Source: Paramicrobacterium chengjingii (GTDB lineage: Bacteria > Actinomycetota > Actinomycetes > Actinomycetales > Microbacteriaceae). Taken from it: a DNA stretch of 64,000 nucleotides. Below, one piece after another: positions 24,567 through 34,272 of this stretch; the stretch's first letter is position 1; every line of letters starts with the position of its first letter. The position numbers were made by a program, and so were the translations under genes. The stretch spans positions 3,224,001 through 3,288,000 of the forward strand of contig NZ_CP061169.1 of NCBI RefSeq assembly GCF_011751765.2, given 5' to 3'. A model generated the notes under the pieces. The model was not told the DNA's origin. It searched no databases and saw only the letters and a program-made list of their open reading frames with translations.

Positions 24567-25222
24567 TGAGCGAGCTCCGGCAGCCGACTCCGCCGTCAGA
24601 CACGCACGCGTCGAGCCAAACACTGCAACGCCTCCGTGCACTTCCCGTGGCCGTCGTCGGTGACGTGATGGATCGACTCGGAATCATGAACTCGGCAATT
24701 GGACCGGTGTGGGGTGGCGCTCGCCTCGCAGGTCGCGCGGTGACTGTCTGGACGCGCGCTGGCGATAACAAGACGATCCACGAGGCTTTACCCCTGGTGA
24801 AGCGCGACGATGTCATTGTGGTCAACGGGGAGGGAGATGTCTCCCGAGCCTTGATTGGGGAACTGATCGGGCGTCGCGCACAGGTGGCGGGTGCCGCCGG
24901 TTTCGTCATCGACGGTGCCGTGCGTGACGCGACCGGTCTCGAGGAGCTTGGAGTTCCCACGTTCGCTCGTGCCGTCACCCCTGCGGGACCGTACAAGTTC
25001 GGTCCAGGCCGCATCAATGTTCCGGTCGCCGTCGGAGGCGTCGTCGTCCAACCGGGCGACTACGTATCTGGCGACGAAGACGGCGTCGTCGTTATCTCGC
25101 CGAACCAGATCGACGATGTTCTCGATGCCGCTGAAGCGAAGGCTCGGAGGGAGATTGACATACTGGAGTCCATCGGCAGAGATGCCCCTCCCTCGTCTGA
25201 GCCGGCGCATCAGAACTCGTAG
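24566..25222 (+). CDS. RraA-like aldolase / decarboxylase (HMG or CHA aldolase family)
   Basis: 218 residues, start sharing one base with the TctC stop. RraA fold: VVGDVMDRLG near residue 30, then GAAGFVIDGAVRDATGLEELGVPTFARA, in which D-G-x-x-R-D gives the Arg-Asp metal/substrate pair, and GVVVQPGDYVSGDEDGVVVI. Relatives include 4-hydroxy-4-methyl-2-oxoglutarate / 4-carboxy-4-hydroxy-2-oxoadipate aldolase, which release pyruvate, and oxaloacetate decarboxylase. The catalytic Arg and Asp are present, so it is more likely an enzyme than the RNase E inhibitor RraA. Confidence 0.85.
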   Translation: MSELRQPTPPSDTHASSQTLQRLRALPVAVVGDVMDRLGIMNSAIGPVWGGARLAGRAVTVWTRAGDNKTIHEALPLVKRDDVIVVNGEGDVSRALIGELIGRRAQVAGAAGFVIDGAVRDATGLEELGVPTFARAVTPAGPYKFGPGRINVPVAVGGVVVQPGDYVSGDEDGVVVISPNQIDDVLDAAEAKARREIDILESIGRDAPPSSEPAHQNS

Positions 25223-25237
25223 ATGGAGGAGTAGTCA

Positions 25238-26038
25238 ATGTCAGAAACCAGTCGCGTGGGCGATGCCAGCGAACGCCCGGAAGTCGGCGCAGAGAAGCGC
25301 AGCACAATGCGCTCACTTGACCGCGCTCTCGACGTTGTCGAAGCGCTCGTCAGGGCCGACGGTCCGCAGAGGCTCGTCGACATCGCCCAAGCGACTGGCC
25401 TGTCGTCAGCAACCGCACTGAGAATCTTGACGGTGCTGAAAGAGCGAAAGTTCGTCGCTGCAGACGGGCAGCGCTACCAACTGGGTGTGGCAAATCTGGC
25501 AAGCTCATATGCCTTCATGCGCGACAGCGCGCTTTCTCGTCACGCTAAGCCCTACATGCAAGAGCTTGCAGCTGCAACGAGCCTTTCGGTCGCCCTTTAC
25601 GTGCGTTACGGATTCAGCCGAGTTCAGGTCGTGCGCATCAACGGCAAGGATCCGCTGAGGTACGAGTTGCCGAACGGTCGTCTCCTTCCCCTGCATCTGG
25701 GGCTTGGAAAGGTATTCAGCGCGTATATGGACAGAGACGAGTTCGACGAGTTCGCCGGTGAACTGCCTACCGTGATGCGCACGATACGAGGTGAGACCTT
25801 CTCGGTAGAAGACCTCTGGGCAGAAACGCGACAGATTCGCGAACAGCGCTTTCACGTGTCTCACGAGGAACGAGCATTGGGCACGGTCAGCCTTGCGGCG
25901 CCCGTCGTCGACCCACGGGGGGACTTGTTCGCCGTGCTTGCGCTGCTCGGGCCCACAGAACATTCGGGAAGCATCGGTGACGAGGCACTCGTCGCCGAAA
26001 TCACACGAGCAGCAGGAGCAATTGCTCGAGTTCCCTGA
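25238..26038 (+). CDS. IclR-family transcriptional regulator
   Basis: 266 residues, ATG with GGAGGAG upstream. N-terminal winged helix (RSLDRALDVVEALVRADGPQRLVDIAQATGLSSATALRILTVLKERKFV) and the IclR effector domain (PYMQELAAATSLSVALYVRYGF, LPLHLGLGKVFSAYM, SHEERALGTVSLAAPVVD). IclR proteins sense small acids. Embedded within the operon, it probably acts at the TGTTTCA-N5-TGAAACA sites before tctB. Confidence 0.92.
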   Translation: MSETSRVGDASERPEVGAEKRSTMRSLDRALDVVEALVRADGPQRLVDIAQATGLSSATALRILTVLKERKFVAADGQRYQLGVANLASSYAFMRDSALSRHAKPYMQELAAATSLSVALYVRYGFSRVQVVRINGKDPLRYELPNGRLLPLHLGLGKVFSAYMDRDEFDEFAGELPTVMRTIRGETFSVEDLWAETRQIREQRFHVSHEERALGTVSLAAPVVDPRGDLFAVLALLGPTEHSGSIGDEALVAEITRAAGAIARVP

Positions 26039-26080
26039 GTGGACGAAACCACTCAGATATACAGAAAGGCTAGAACGCTC

Positions 26081-26863
26081 ATGAAGTGTGCCGTTATAGG
26101 TCTCGGCGAGGTTGGTTCGCGATACGCCAGGGCACTGCGCGATGCAGACCATGATGTCATCGGGTTCGATCCCGCTGTGTCGACATCCAGCGATGGGCTG
26201 ACAATCGCCAGCACGTTAGGCGATGCAGTCGACGGCACCGAGATGGTTCTCATCATGACGGGAGCATCGGCTGCGCCGCGCATTGCGGCAGATGCGGCCC
26301 CGCGCTTGTCCCCCGGATGCATCTATGCGGACTTCACATCAGCGTCCCCGAAGGTCATGTCTGAGGTCGGCGACATCGTCAGTGCCACCGGCGCGCGATT
26401 CTGCGACGTAGCGGTGCTCGGGCCGGTCTCTGTTCATGGTCCCAGCGTTCCCGTCATGTTGGCCGGACCCGGCGCCGAAGCAGTGGCGACCGTCTTACTC
26501 GACTTCGGCGGCGAGGTCGAGGTGCTGGAGGACGCTCAGCCTGGGGAGGCCATGGCTCACAAGCTGCTGCGCAGCATCTTCATGAAGGGGTTGGCCTCCA
26601 TCATCTGCGAAGCCGTGGATGCCTCGGAGGCAGCAGGTCTCACCAAATGGACGCGCCAGCAGATCGCAAACCAACTCGCTGGTGACGGCCAGGCGGTCAT
26701 CGATCGCTTCCTCGTCGGAAGCAGAACTCATGCGGTGAGACGAGCTCAGGAAATGCGGGATACCGCCACCTATCTCAACGATCTCGGCGTTCCGAACACA
26801 ATGAGCGCAGCATCCGCTCAGTATCTGGGTGACCTCAGCCAACGGGTGGTTCGACATGAGTGA
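26081..26863 (+). CDS. NAD(P)-binding beta-hydroxyacid dehydrogenase-like protein with DUF1932-type C-terminus
   Basis: 260 residues from the ATG at 26081 (AAAGG about 12 bases upstream); a GTG at 26039 would add 14 poorly conserved residues. The first strand MKCAVIGLGEVGSRYARAL is a Rossmann G-x-G-x-x-G, and YADFTSASPKVMSEVG with CDVAVLGPVSVHGPSVPVMLAG matches the 6-phosphogluconate/3-hydroxyisobutyrate dehydrogenase family. The catalytic-lysine helix reads MAHKLLRSIFMKGL. The C-terminal helical half resembles DUF1932. It likely oxidises a hydroxy acid, or reduces a keto acid, in this pathway; substrate unknown. Confidence 0.8.
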   Translation: MKCAVIGLGEVGSRYARALRDADHDVIGFDPAVSTSSDGLTIASTLGDAVDGTEMVLIMTGASAAPRIAADAAPRLSPGCIYADFTSASPKVMSEVGDIVSATGARFCDVAVLGPVSVHGPSVPVMLAGPGAEAVATVLLDFGGEVEVLEDAQPGEAMAHKLLRSIFMKGLASIICEAVDASEAAGLTKWTRQQIANQLAGDGQAVIDRFLVGSRTHAVRRAQEMRDTATYLNDLGVPNTMSAASAQYLGDLSQRVVRHE

Positions 26864-28085
26864 CGACGGTGGCACCCCACTCCCCCTCGCGGGAGTGCGA
26901 ATTCTGGATATGACCAACGTGCTGGCGGGCCCGTTCGCGAGCTATCAGCTGGGTCTGCTCGGTGCAGAGATCATCAAGATCGAGGCCCCCGGCACGGGTG
27001 ATCTCGCGAGGCAACTCGGGGCGGATGCTGATCGGAACGCTCGCCAAATGGGTGCCTCATTCGTTGCCCAGAACGCAGGCAAGCGCTCCATCACGCTCAA
27101 CCTCAAGTCAGACGCCGGCCGTGACGTGTTCACGAAATTGGTTCGCGGCGCTGACGCGCTCATAGAGAACTTCAGACCCGGCGTACTCGCACGATTGGGC
27201 TTTTCGGACAGCGTGCTTCACAGCATCCACCCCGCACTCATCTATTGCGCCGTCTCAGGATTCGGCGCGACGGGGCCGCTGAAAGACAGGCCCGCCTATG
27301 ACCAGATCATCCAGGGGCTGAGCGGCATGATGTATGCAACGGGCACTGCGGAGTCGGGTCCGCTGCGAGCCGGATACCCCATCGCCGACACACTCGGCGG
27401 CATGGCAGCAGGACTCGCGGTCTCTGCAGCGCTCTTCGAACGGCAACGCTCGGGGCGCGGTGCCACGATCGACGTGTCGATGCTCGAGACCGCAATGACC
27501 TCCATGGGGTGGGTGGTGTCGAACTACCTCGTCGCAAACCAAGACCCCATTCCGCTGGGCAATGAGAATTTCACTGCGTCGCCCTCCGGAACGTTCCACA
27601 CGGGGGACGGCCTTTTGAACATCTCTGCCAACAGGCAAATTCAGTTCGAGACGCTTTGTCGCGTGATCGGGGCCGATTCACTCATCGCGGATGTTCGCTT
27701 CAGCGATCGCGAATCCCGGCTTCTCCACCGCGAAGAACTCCACGGTCTCATCGAGGCTGCGCTCTCTGCGCAATCGTCAGCGGAGTGGGAGGAGACTCTG
27801 TCGCGAGTCGGCGTGCCGGCCGGAAGGGTGCTCACTGTGCCCGATGCCCTTGCTCACGAGCAGGTCACCTCTCGGAATCTTGTTCACGATGTGCCGGATT
27901 GCTCCAGCGATGACGAGCACGATGCCACGGTATCTGTGCTCGGCAACGGCATTCAGATGAACGGCAGAACGAGCAGCCCCTCGTCTGGACCACCCGCTTT
28001 GGGGCAGCACACCGACGAGATCTTGCGCGAGATCGGATTCGACAGTGCACAGATTCAGCAGTTGCGGGCGGAAGGAGCGATATGA
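26856..28085 (+). CDS. CaiB/BaiF-family (class III) CoA-transferase
   Basis: 409 residues from the ATG at 26856, overlapping the dehydrogenase by 8 bases, with GGGTGG before it. Class III signature at the N-terminus: GVRILDMTNVLAGPFASYQLGLLGAEIIKIEAPGTGDLAR. The catalytic Asp is in the IDVSMLETAMTSM region or the earlier ENFRPGVLARLG block, both present. Moves CoA between a donor thioester and a free acid. Followed with a 4-base overlap by a citryl-CoA-lyase-like gene, so the acceptor is probably a hydroxy tri- or dicarboxylate. Confidence 0.9.
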   Translation: MSDDGGTPLPLAGVRILDMTNVLAGPFASYQLGLLGAEIIKIEAPGTGDLARQLGADADRNARQMGASFVAQNAGKRSITLNLKSDAGRDVFTKLVRGADALIENFRPGVLARLGFSDSVLHSIHPALIYCAVSGFGATGPLKDRPAYDQIIQGLSGMMYATGTAESGPLRAGYPIADTLGGMAAGLAVSAALFERQRSGRGATIDVSMLETAMTSMGWVVSNYLVANQDPIPLGNENFTASPSGTFHTGDGLLNISANRQIQFETLCRVIGADSLIADVRFSDRESRLLHREELHGLIEAALSAQSSAEWEETLSRVGVPAGRVLTVPDALAHEQVTSRNLVHDVPDCSSDDEHDATVSVLGNGIQMNGRTSSPSSGPPALGQHTDEILREIGFDSAQIQQLRAEGAI

Positions 28086-28909
28086 GCGAGGCGTCAGAAA
28101 CGACAGTTGACGATGTTCGCGATTGGTGGTCGACGGGTATCAGTGAGATTGCGCCCAACCTGATCAACTTTCGCGGCTATCCGATTCAGGATCTCATCGG
28201 TCACGTCAGCTTCGTCGACACGATTTGGCTTCTCGTGCGAGGAGACCTGCCGACGCCGGGTCAGTCGAAACTTCTTGAAGCGGCGCTCGTCTCGAGTGCA
28301 GATCACGGGCCCCAAGCTCCTTCGATTGCCATCGCGCGCATGTCTGCGACGTGCGGCATCGGTCTGAATAACGCCATGGCGAGCGGGATCAACGCCCTCG
28401 GAGATGTTCACGGAGGGGCGGGGCAGGCGTGTGTCGCGCTGCTGTGGGACATGAAGCAGAGAATGGATGCCGGCACAAACATCGATGATGCCGCGTCCCA
28501 GGTTGTGCAGGAGCATAAGACCCGCCGAGCTTATGTTCCCGGTTTCGGTCATCGCTTTCACACCGTCGATCCGCGTCGAGATCCGCTGCTGAATCTTCTT
28601 GATGATGCTGTCGAGGCAGGCGAAATCTCGGGGGACTACGTTGCGTGTGTTCGCGCACTTGAGCAAGCATTGGGGCGTCGCAGTTCTCACGCAACCCGCC
28701 TGCCCATGAACATCGACGGTGCGACGGCCACCGTCTATGCAGAACTCGGGGTGCCGCCCGAGCTTGCGCGGGGGCTCTTTGTTCTGAGCCGCTCCGTCGG
28801 AGTGCTCGCCCATGCGTGGGAAGAGAAGCAGTCAGGGCGCCGAATCAAGGGACCGATTCCCCCACCACTCACAGCTCCCTATACCGGTCAGGCGGAGCGC
28901 ACGTTGTAG
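28082..28909 (+). CDS. Citryl-CoA lyase-like member of the citrate synthase family
   Basis: 275 residues, much shorter than citrate synthase (about 370-430) and the size of Ccl-type citryl-CoA lyases. It keeps the fold's landmarks: the N-terminal INFRGYPIQDLIGHVSFVDTIWLLVRGDLP block, INALGDVHGGAGQACVALLWDM (His of the CoA/oxaloacetate site), and RRAYVPGFGHRFHTVDPRRDPLL (G-x-G-H-x-x-H/R motif). The large C-terminal acidic residue region is shortened. It would cleave the CoA thioester formed by the preceding transferase into acetyl-CoA (or propionyl-CoA) plus a keto acid. Last gene of the operon. Confidence 0.8.
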   Translation: MSEASETTVDDVRDWWSTGISEIAPNLINFRGYPIQDLIGHVSFVDTIWLLVRGDLPTPGQSKLLEAALVSSADHGPQAPSIAIARMSATCGIGLNNAMASGINALGDVHGGAGQACVALLWDMKQRMDAGTNIDDAASQVVQEHKTRRAYVPGFGHRFHTVDPRRDPLLNLLDDAVEAGEISGDYVACVRALEQALGRRSSHATRLPMNIDGATATVYAELGVPPELARGLFVLSRSVGVLAHAWEEKQSGRRIKGPIPPPLTAPYTGQAERTL

Positions 28910-28984
28910 GCGAGCACTCCGAGGTCGATACCGGGGCCCTAGGCAGGCGACGCCTGTCGCTGTAATCCCCGACAATTTCGAGCA

Positions 28985-30586
28985 TTACGCTGACATAGCT
29001 ATTCCCATCCGGCGAGGATCACCACAAGATCGCATCAACCCCGTATCTGGATCGATCGTGATGCCGTCAAAGTTGCCAGTCATGGAGTTCCAGGGCCCGA
29101 TTTCCCGTAGCCAAAGCCGATTCGCACCGGCCCATTTGCGTACTTCCTTGAGAGTAGTGTTTGAGAAACCGGACTCAAGGGTGGTGCCTGGTACCCAGCC
29201 CAGGGCAGGGTCGTGAGGACGAGCGCCGAACCGCGGTTCGGCTACGCTTTGCTCGATTGGCATTTCAAAGTCAATCAGATTCACAAGGTTTTGAATCACA
29301 CATGCCACGAGCGAGACTGAGGGAGATCCGGATACGATCACTGGCTTGCCATCTCGAAGTACCATGCTTGGCGCGAGATAGACGGTGGCCCGTTCGCCTG
29401 GCTGAGGCATGATGCGCTGGAAGAATGACCCACCGCCACTGAGCTGGAAACCCTCCGCGTATAGCCCGTTGACCCACGGCGAGGCCATATGCGAGTGAGT
29501 GAGTGTGGCCACGTTATTATCGGCATCGATTACGGAAATATGTATCGTTCCCGGAGTCGGCGGAGTCTCGTGCGCCGGGCACGCGAGAGTGTCCAATACG
29601 TCAAAGCGTTGACGGGCGTATGCCTTAGACAGGAGCACATCTGTCACTCGCTTGCTCTCACGAACTCGCTTCTCTCGCGGAGGTGCGTAATAGACAGCAT
29701 TATGTGCAGCAATAAGCGCAGAAAGTGTGCGCGGTGACTCGCTTGCGGGCCCCAGCGCAGCCAAGTCGACATTCTCCAGAATATTGAGCGCTTCAACGAG
29801 CTGCATCCCACCATCATCGGGAGGCGCAGACCCCACAATTTCAAGGCCGCGGTATGTACCTTGAATTGGGTCAGCCCATTCAGGGCGATAAGCTTCGAAA
29901 TCTTCCTTCGTGATAACCCCGCCGTCAGAATCGCTGGCGGCGCAAAACTCTCGCGCAAAGTCACCGAGGTAGTAGTCCATGCCCTCGTCGCTTAGCCGCT
30001 CGAGCGTCCGTGCCACGCGTTTTTGAACGAGCGCCTCGCCTGGGCCAACGAGCGAGCCATCACGGAAGAAGACCTCCCTAGACTGCGCATTGCGACCCAA
30101 GTTCTCTCGCGCCCGATATATCTCACCGAAAAGGTAAGGGGAAACAGCGAACCCGTCACGCGCAACGTCGACTGCAGGTTCGAGTAGCCGCTTGAGTGAC
30201 AACGTCCCGAACCGCTTGTGGGCGGCCTCGAACGCTGGCCACCATCCAGGGACAGGAACTCCGCGAGCTCGAGTGAGGTCGGCTCCGCCGAAATCATTCA
30301 GTTCTGTAAGCGGAGCATTGATGTTTCCTGAGAGGTAGGAGGCCTTCTGCGAACCGGCTTCCCGGTACACGAGAGAGATGCCTCCTGTCAGGGACGTCAT
30401 GTGCGGTTCTGTAACCAGCTGTGTTGCGGCAACTGCCAGTGCGGCGTCGAGTGCGTTGCCTCCATCGCGTAGCACCTCCACTCCAGCCGCGACGGCGATA
30501 GGCTCAGAGCTCACTACCATTCCCTCTGTGCCCGTAGCTACCTGTTTAGAGCCGTAGTGCCCAGGGATTGCGTGCTGACTTTTCAC
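28985..30586 (-). CDS. Gamma-glutamyltransferase family Ntn-hydrolase, cytoplasmic
   Basis: 533 residues from a GTG at 30586, with AGGAC upstream. GGT family: MVVSSEPIAVAAGVEVLRDGGNALDAALAVAATQLV at the start and PGTIHISVIDADNNVATLTHS at the autoprocessing site, where Thr347 would be the nucleophile (TIH instead of the common TTH). Downstream PSMVLRDGKPVIVSGSPSV and the C-terminal glycine-rich loop fit. No signal peptide is seen, unlike classical secreted GGT, so it should act on imported compounds. Linked by a 13-base gap to a peptide ABC transporter. Likely hydrolyses a gamma-glutamyl or related amide bond; true substrate unknown. Confidence 0.85.
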   Translation of the reverse strand: MKSQHAIPGHYGSKQVATGTEGMVVSSEPIAVAAGVEVLRDGGNALDAALAVAATQLVTEPHMTSLTGGISLVYREAGSQKASYLSGNINAPLTELNDFGGADLTRARGVPVPGWWPAFEAAHKRFGTLSLKRLLEPAVDVARDGFAVSPYLFGEIYRARENLGRNAQSREVFFRDGSLVGPGEALVQKRVARTLERLSDEGMDYYLGDFAREFCAASDSDGGVITKEDFEAYRPEWADPIQGTYRGLEIVGSAPPDDGGMQLVEALNILENVDLAALGPASESPRTLSALIAAHNAVYYAPPREKRVRESKRVTDVLLSKAYARQRFDVLDTLACPAHETPPTPGTIHISVIDADNNVATLTHSHMASPWVNGLYAEGFQLSGGGSFFQRIMPQPGERATVYLAPSMVLRDGKPVIVSGSPSVSLVACVIQNLVNLIDFEMPIEQSVAEPRFGARPHDPALGWVPGTTLESGFSNTTLKEVRKWAGANRLWLREIGPWNSMTGNFDGITIDPDTGLMRSCGDPRRMGIAMSA

Positions 30587-30599
30587 GAATTTTCTGTCC

Positions 30600-32375
30600 T
30601 CACTGCGAGTTGCGAGACGTCTCAGACGATTGCGCGAGGTTGCGACGCGCGCGCTGCTTCACTGGATCCGGTAGAGGAATAGCGCCGATAAGCGCCCTCG
30701 TGTACTCGGAAGACGGCGAGCCGAGAACATCCACCGTCCTTCCTGTTTCAACTGCCTCGCCGTCCTTCATCACGAGAATTCGATCTGAGACGGTTGAGAC
30801 CACGTACAGGTCATGGCTGATGAATACGCACGCGAAGTTGTGCTCCTTTTGCAGACGGGCCAGGAGATCCAGGACTTTCACTTGCACCGTGACATCGAGT
30901 GCAGATGTTGGCTCATCTGCTATGAGCACGTCGGGACGGTGCGCGATGGCACGGGCGATAGCCACGCGCTGCCGCTGTCCTCCTGAAAGCTGGTGACGAC
31001 GTCGCTCAATCCACGTCGGATCCAAGTCGACATCACTAAGAAGTTCAGCGGCCTGTGCGCGTAGCTTCCGTCTATCCCGCAACGTCCCGCCGCGCCACAG
31101 CGGTTCAGTGACGATTCTCCATAACGGGAGGCTCGGATCCAGGGACGATGTCGGATCCTGGAACACAGCGCCGACACGTGCAAGAGTTTGGCGACGATCG
31201 CGACGTGATTGCCCAGTCATCTCGATGCCACCGAGCGTGACGATACCCGACGTGATGGGGGTCAGACCGAGGATCGATCGGGCAATCGTCGATTTGCCCG
31301 ATCCTGACTCGCCCACGATGCCTAATGTTTCACCGCGAGAGACCTCGAGAGCGATTCGGTTTACTGCCGCCCTAGTCTCTGGAGCTGTTCGCCTTCTTCT
31401 CGTGCGCTTCTGCTGGTACTGGATCGTGAGTTCGCTGGTAACGAGAGCCGGTTCAGTCGCGGGCGCGTTAGCTTCCAGTACAGCTACACCCACCCTCTTC
31501 TCGGGCGGACCGCTCGAATCGGTGACCGTGAGGGCAGTATCACTGGCACCGTGGAGCGTCTGGGCCGCTCCGAGAAGCATCCGCGTGTATTCATGTTGAG
31601 GATCTGCGAAAACTGAAAAGACATCCCCTGTCTCAACGACTTCCCCGTGCCGCATCACGACGATCGAGTCGGCAATGTCCGCGACGACGCCCATGTCATG
31701 GGTCACAAATATCATCGCCATGTTTTCTTGCTCCACGAGCTGACGGAACATAGTGAGCATCTGACGCTGAGTGGTCACATCGAGCGCGGTCGTCGGCTCA
31801 TCGGCGATAAGAAGTTTCGGCTTCCACGCCACTGCACCTGCTGCCATTACCCTCTGCCGTTGTCCACCCGACAATTGGTGCGGATAACGCTCCAATATTC
31901 CGTTGTGTGACCCCAATCCGACGGCTTCGAGAAGCTCTTGGGGAGTGCGTGCCCTGCTCCTGGTCTCGGGCGTCACATGTGCACCGATTGCTTCCTCGAG
32001 GAAGTCACCAATCGTGTGCAGCGGGTTTAGTGCTGTCATGGGTTCCTGGTAGACGCACGCAACCTCGGCACCGCGGATTCGCCGCATCGCGCGGTCAGAT
32101 GTCTCCAGCAGTTCATTACCATCAAAGCGGATCGACCCACTGCATTCTCCCCCGGGTGGCAGAAGCTGTGGAATCGCCATGGCGGTCATTGATTTTCCTG
32201 CACCAGACTCGCCGACGATCGCGACCACTTCGCCTTTGTGCACGTCGAAGCTAGCTTGATGCACCACGCCGGTGCCGGACATAGAAATGCGAAGATCTTC
32301 GACTCTCAGAAGCACGTCATCCTTCGTCGATGAGCTGACGGCTTCGGGAGAGGCGGCCCTCATTTGATCATTCAT
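30600..32375 (-). CDS. Fused dipeptide/glutathione-type ABC ATPase (GsiA-like, two domains)
   Basis: 591 residues with two complete oligopeptide ATPase domains. Domain 1 (about 20-275) has GESGAGKS and [10 protein letters not shown]; domain 2 (about 315-565) has GESGSGKS and [10 protein letters not shown], each followed by I-A-D-E-P-T. Fused DppD-DppF proteins of this layout include GsiA of the E. coli glutathione importer. Starts 2 bases after the downstream-facing permease gene's stop, so one transcript with 32378-35862. Confidence 0.92.
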   Translation of the reverse strand: MNDQMRAASPEAVSSSTKDDVLLRVEDLRISMSGTGVVHQASFDVHKGEVVAIVGESGAGKSMTAMAIPQLLPPGGECSGSIRFDGNELLETSDRAMRRIRGAEVACVYQEPMTALNPLHTIGDFLEEAIGAHVTPETRSRARTPQELLEAVGLGSHNGILERYPHQLSGGQRQRVMAAGAVAWKPKLLIADEPTTALDVTTQRQMLTMFRQLVEQENMAMIFVTHDMGVVADIADSIVVMRHGEVVETGDVFSVFADPQHEYTRMLLGAAQTLHGASDTALTVTDSSGPPEKRVGVAVLEANAPATEPALVTSELTIQYQQKRTRRRRTAPETRAAVNRIALEVSRGETLGIVGESGSGKSTIARSILGLTPITSGIVTLGGIEMTGQSRRDRRQTLARVGAVFQDPTSSLDPSLPLWRIVTEPLWRGGTLRDRRKLRAQAAELLSDVDLDPTWIERRRHQLSGGQRQRVAIARAIAHRPDVLIADEPTSALDVTVQVKVLDLLARLQKEHNFACVFISHDLYVVSTVSDRILVMKDGEAVETGRTVDVLGSPSSEYTRALIGAIPLPDPVKQRARRNLAQSSETSRNSQ

Positions 32376-32377
32376 CT

Positions 32378-33265
32378 TCAGACATCCACCTTCTGCGTGA
32401 GCTCTCGGCGAGTGCGTCGACGGGAGCGGACCTCGCCGCGAGGGTCAAGAAGGTCCCTCACCCAGTCCGCTACATAGCCGAAAACTACGAGGAGAAACAC
32501 GAGGACAATGCTCGGAATCAACAGCTGCCACGGGCTCTGCATGAAATATTGTTGGCCGGTCGCGATCATGAGGCCAAGCGACGGCTCAGGCGGAGTAATA
32601 CCGAGGCCCAGGAAGCTCAAACCTGACTCAAGCCCAACGGCAAAGGCAAGTGTGACGAACGCTTGAGCGAGCACTAGCGGGCCGACTCCTCGTAGTAATG
32701 GTCCTTTGATGACCTGCCAGCGCGTCCCTCCAAACAACTCGGCTGCCTCCACGTAAAGCGCGCTTCTAAGCGACAGAATCTCTCCGTACACGAGACGCGC
32801 AAAAGCAGGAAAGAACACGATGGCGGAAATCGCGACAACGGTCACATTGCTAGCGCCGTATAGAGACACGATGAGCATCGCAAAAACGAGCGTCGGGATC
32901 GCGAGGATGATTTCAACAAAGCGCATGAGGAGCAGATCGGCTATACCTCGAAAATAAGCGGCGAGGATGCCGATGAGGGTACCGATGATTACGGCCAGAA
33001 GTGTGCCGGCGGCGCAGACGATGAGTTCGGTTCGAAGCCCAAAGACGAGACGAGCAAATGCGTCGCGACCAAGATTGTCTGTCCCCAGTAGATGTCCCGG
33101 GTTTAAGACGGGCGCGAATGCGTTCTGAACATCCTGTTCAAGCGGATTCGTATCTGTGGTGAGTGGGTAGATGAAGATGAAGCAGATGACAAGGAACGTA
33201 ATGCACGTGGTGATGAAAAGCCCCGGGCTCGACTTGTTCCACAAAGTTCGGGCGAGATTACGCAT
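32378..33265 (-). CDS. Peptide ABC transporter permease, DppC/GsiD type
   Basis: 295 residues, six predicted membrane helices, with the DppC N-terminal extension and the motif LGTDNLGRDAFARLVFGLRTEL, diagnostic of this subunit. The EAA loop reads YVEAAELFGGTRWQVIKGPLLRGVGP. Pairs with the DppB-type permease 4 bases upstream. Confidence 0.92.
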   Translation of the reverse strand: MRNLARTLWNKSSPGLFITTCITFLVICFIFIYPLTTDTNPLEQDVQNAFAPVLNPGHLLGTDNLGRDAFARLVFGLRTELIVCAAGTLLAVIIGTLIGILAAYFRGIADLLLMRFVEIILAIPTLVFAMLIVSLYGASNVTVVAISAIVFFPAFARLVYGEILSLRSALYVEAAELFGGTRWQVIKGPLLRGVGPLVLAQAFVTLAFAVGLESGLSFLGLGITPPEPSLGLMIATGQQYFMQSPWQLLIPSIVLVFLLVVFGYVADWVRDLLDPRGEVRSRRRTRRELTQKVDV

Positions 33266-33269
33266 TGTG

Positions 33270-34226
33270 CTACCCCTTCACTCGAGGGTCTAGGAACCGG
33301 TATAGAAGGTCGACCACAAAGTTCGACACGATAAAGACGACCGCAAAAACGATCACAATCCCTTGCACGAGTGGATAATCGCGCCCGTTAATCGCGTTGA
33401 GGAGCGTCAGCCCCACACCGGGCCAGTTGAACACCTGCTCGACTAAGACCGTTGCCCCCAGCATCATTCCGAGCTGCAGACCGGATACCGTGACGACAGG
33501 GTTCATTGCGTTTCTAAAGATGTGCCGACGGAACGCTCTCGGTCGCGATAGTCCCATGCCACGAGCGGTCCGAACCCAGTCTTCCCGCCTCACTGCGAGG
33601 ACTGATGTTCGTGTCACCCGACCAAGCATTGCCAAAAATCCAAATGACAGTGCGAGACCGGGGAGAAACGCGTGCCACAGGAATGCTCCGATGCCGTCCT
33701 CGAGCGGCGTAAATCCCAAGGGGGGAAACCATCGAAGGGTAATGCCCAAGAACAGCGACAGGAATATCGCGATAACGAATCCAGGCGTCGATACCGCAAC
33801 GGAAAGAAGCCCAGACAGCACACGATCGAAGACGCTGCCCGGCCAGTTCCCGGCGATCGTGCCAAAAGCAATGCCGACGACGCTTCCAATCACAAGGGAA
33901 ATGATCACCAGAACGATCGTGTTGCCGAAGGGGGCAGCCATCACTTCGCTGACGGGGGCGGAGTATCTGATCGAGTTACCCAAGTCCCCTTTCACAAGGT
34001 CCACCAAATAGACGACATATTGCTCGACAAGCGGACGGTCTAGCCCGAGTTCCTCTTCCAACGCGGCGACAGCGGCGGGATTTACGCCCCCGCCGCCGGC
34101 ACCGCCTTGAAGGATGATGGCCGCGGGCCCTCCAGGCACCAAGTGAAGCGCTACGAAGACTGTCGTAACAACGCCCCATATAGTGACGACACCGAGGCCG
34201 ACACGCGTGAGAATTTGTCGTATCAT
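33270..34226 (-). CDS. Peptide ABC transporter permease, DppB/GsiC type
   Basis: 318 residues, starting MIRQILTRVGLGVVTIWGVVTTVFVALHLVPGGPA, the DppB signature, with ELGLDRPLVEQYVVYLVDLVKGDLGNS and EAA-like YVRTARGMGLSRPRAFRRHIFRNAM. Forms the channel with the DppC-type protein. Confidence 0.92.
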   Translation of the reverse strand: MIRQILTRVGLGVVTIWGVVTTVFVALHLVPGGPAAIILQGGAGGGGVNPAAVAALEEELGLDRPLVEQYVVYLVDLVKGDLGNSIRYSAPVSEVMAAPFGNTIVLVIISLVIGSVVGIAFGTIAGNWPGSVFDRVLSGLLSVAVSTPGFVIAIFLSLFLGITLRWFPPLGFTPLEDGIGAFLWHAFLPGLALSFGFLAMLGRVTRTSVLAVRREDWVRTARGMGLSRPRAFRRHIFRNAMNPVVTVSGLQLGMMLGATVLVEQVFNWPGVGLTLLNAINGRDYPLVQGIVIVFAVVFIVSNFVVDLLYRFLDPRVKG

Positions 34227-34272
34227 TGCGCTCTCATTCGCATCATGATGAAAGGGATCGAGGCCGAGATAA

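Noticed and set aside
24566..25222. RNase E regulator RraA
   Set aside because: The aldolase-type D-G-x-x-R-D residues are present and the gene is inside a catabolic operon, so an enzyme is more likely.
28944..28956. CAGGCGACGCCTG palindrome between the convergent lyase-like and GGT genes
   Set aside because: A 13-base palindrome with a single central base cannot form a proper hairpin and no T-run follows; left out as a terminator.
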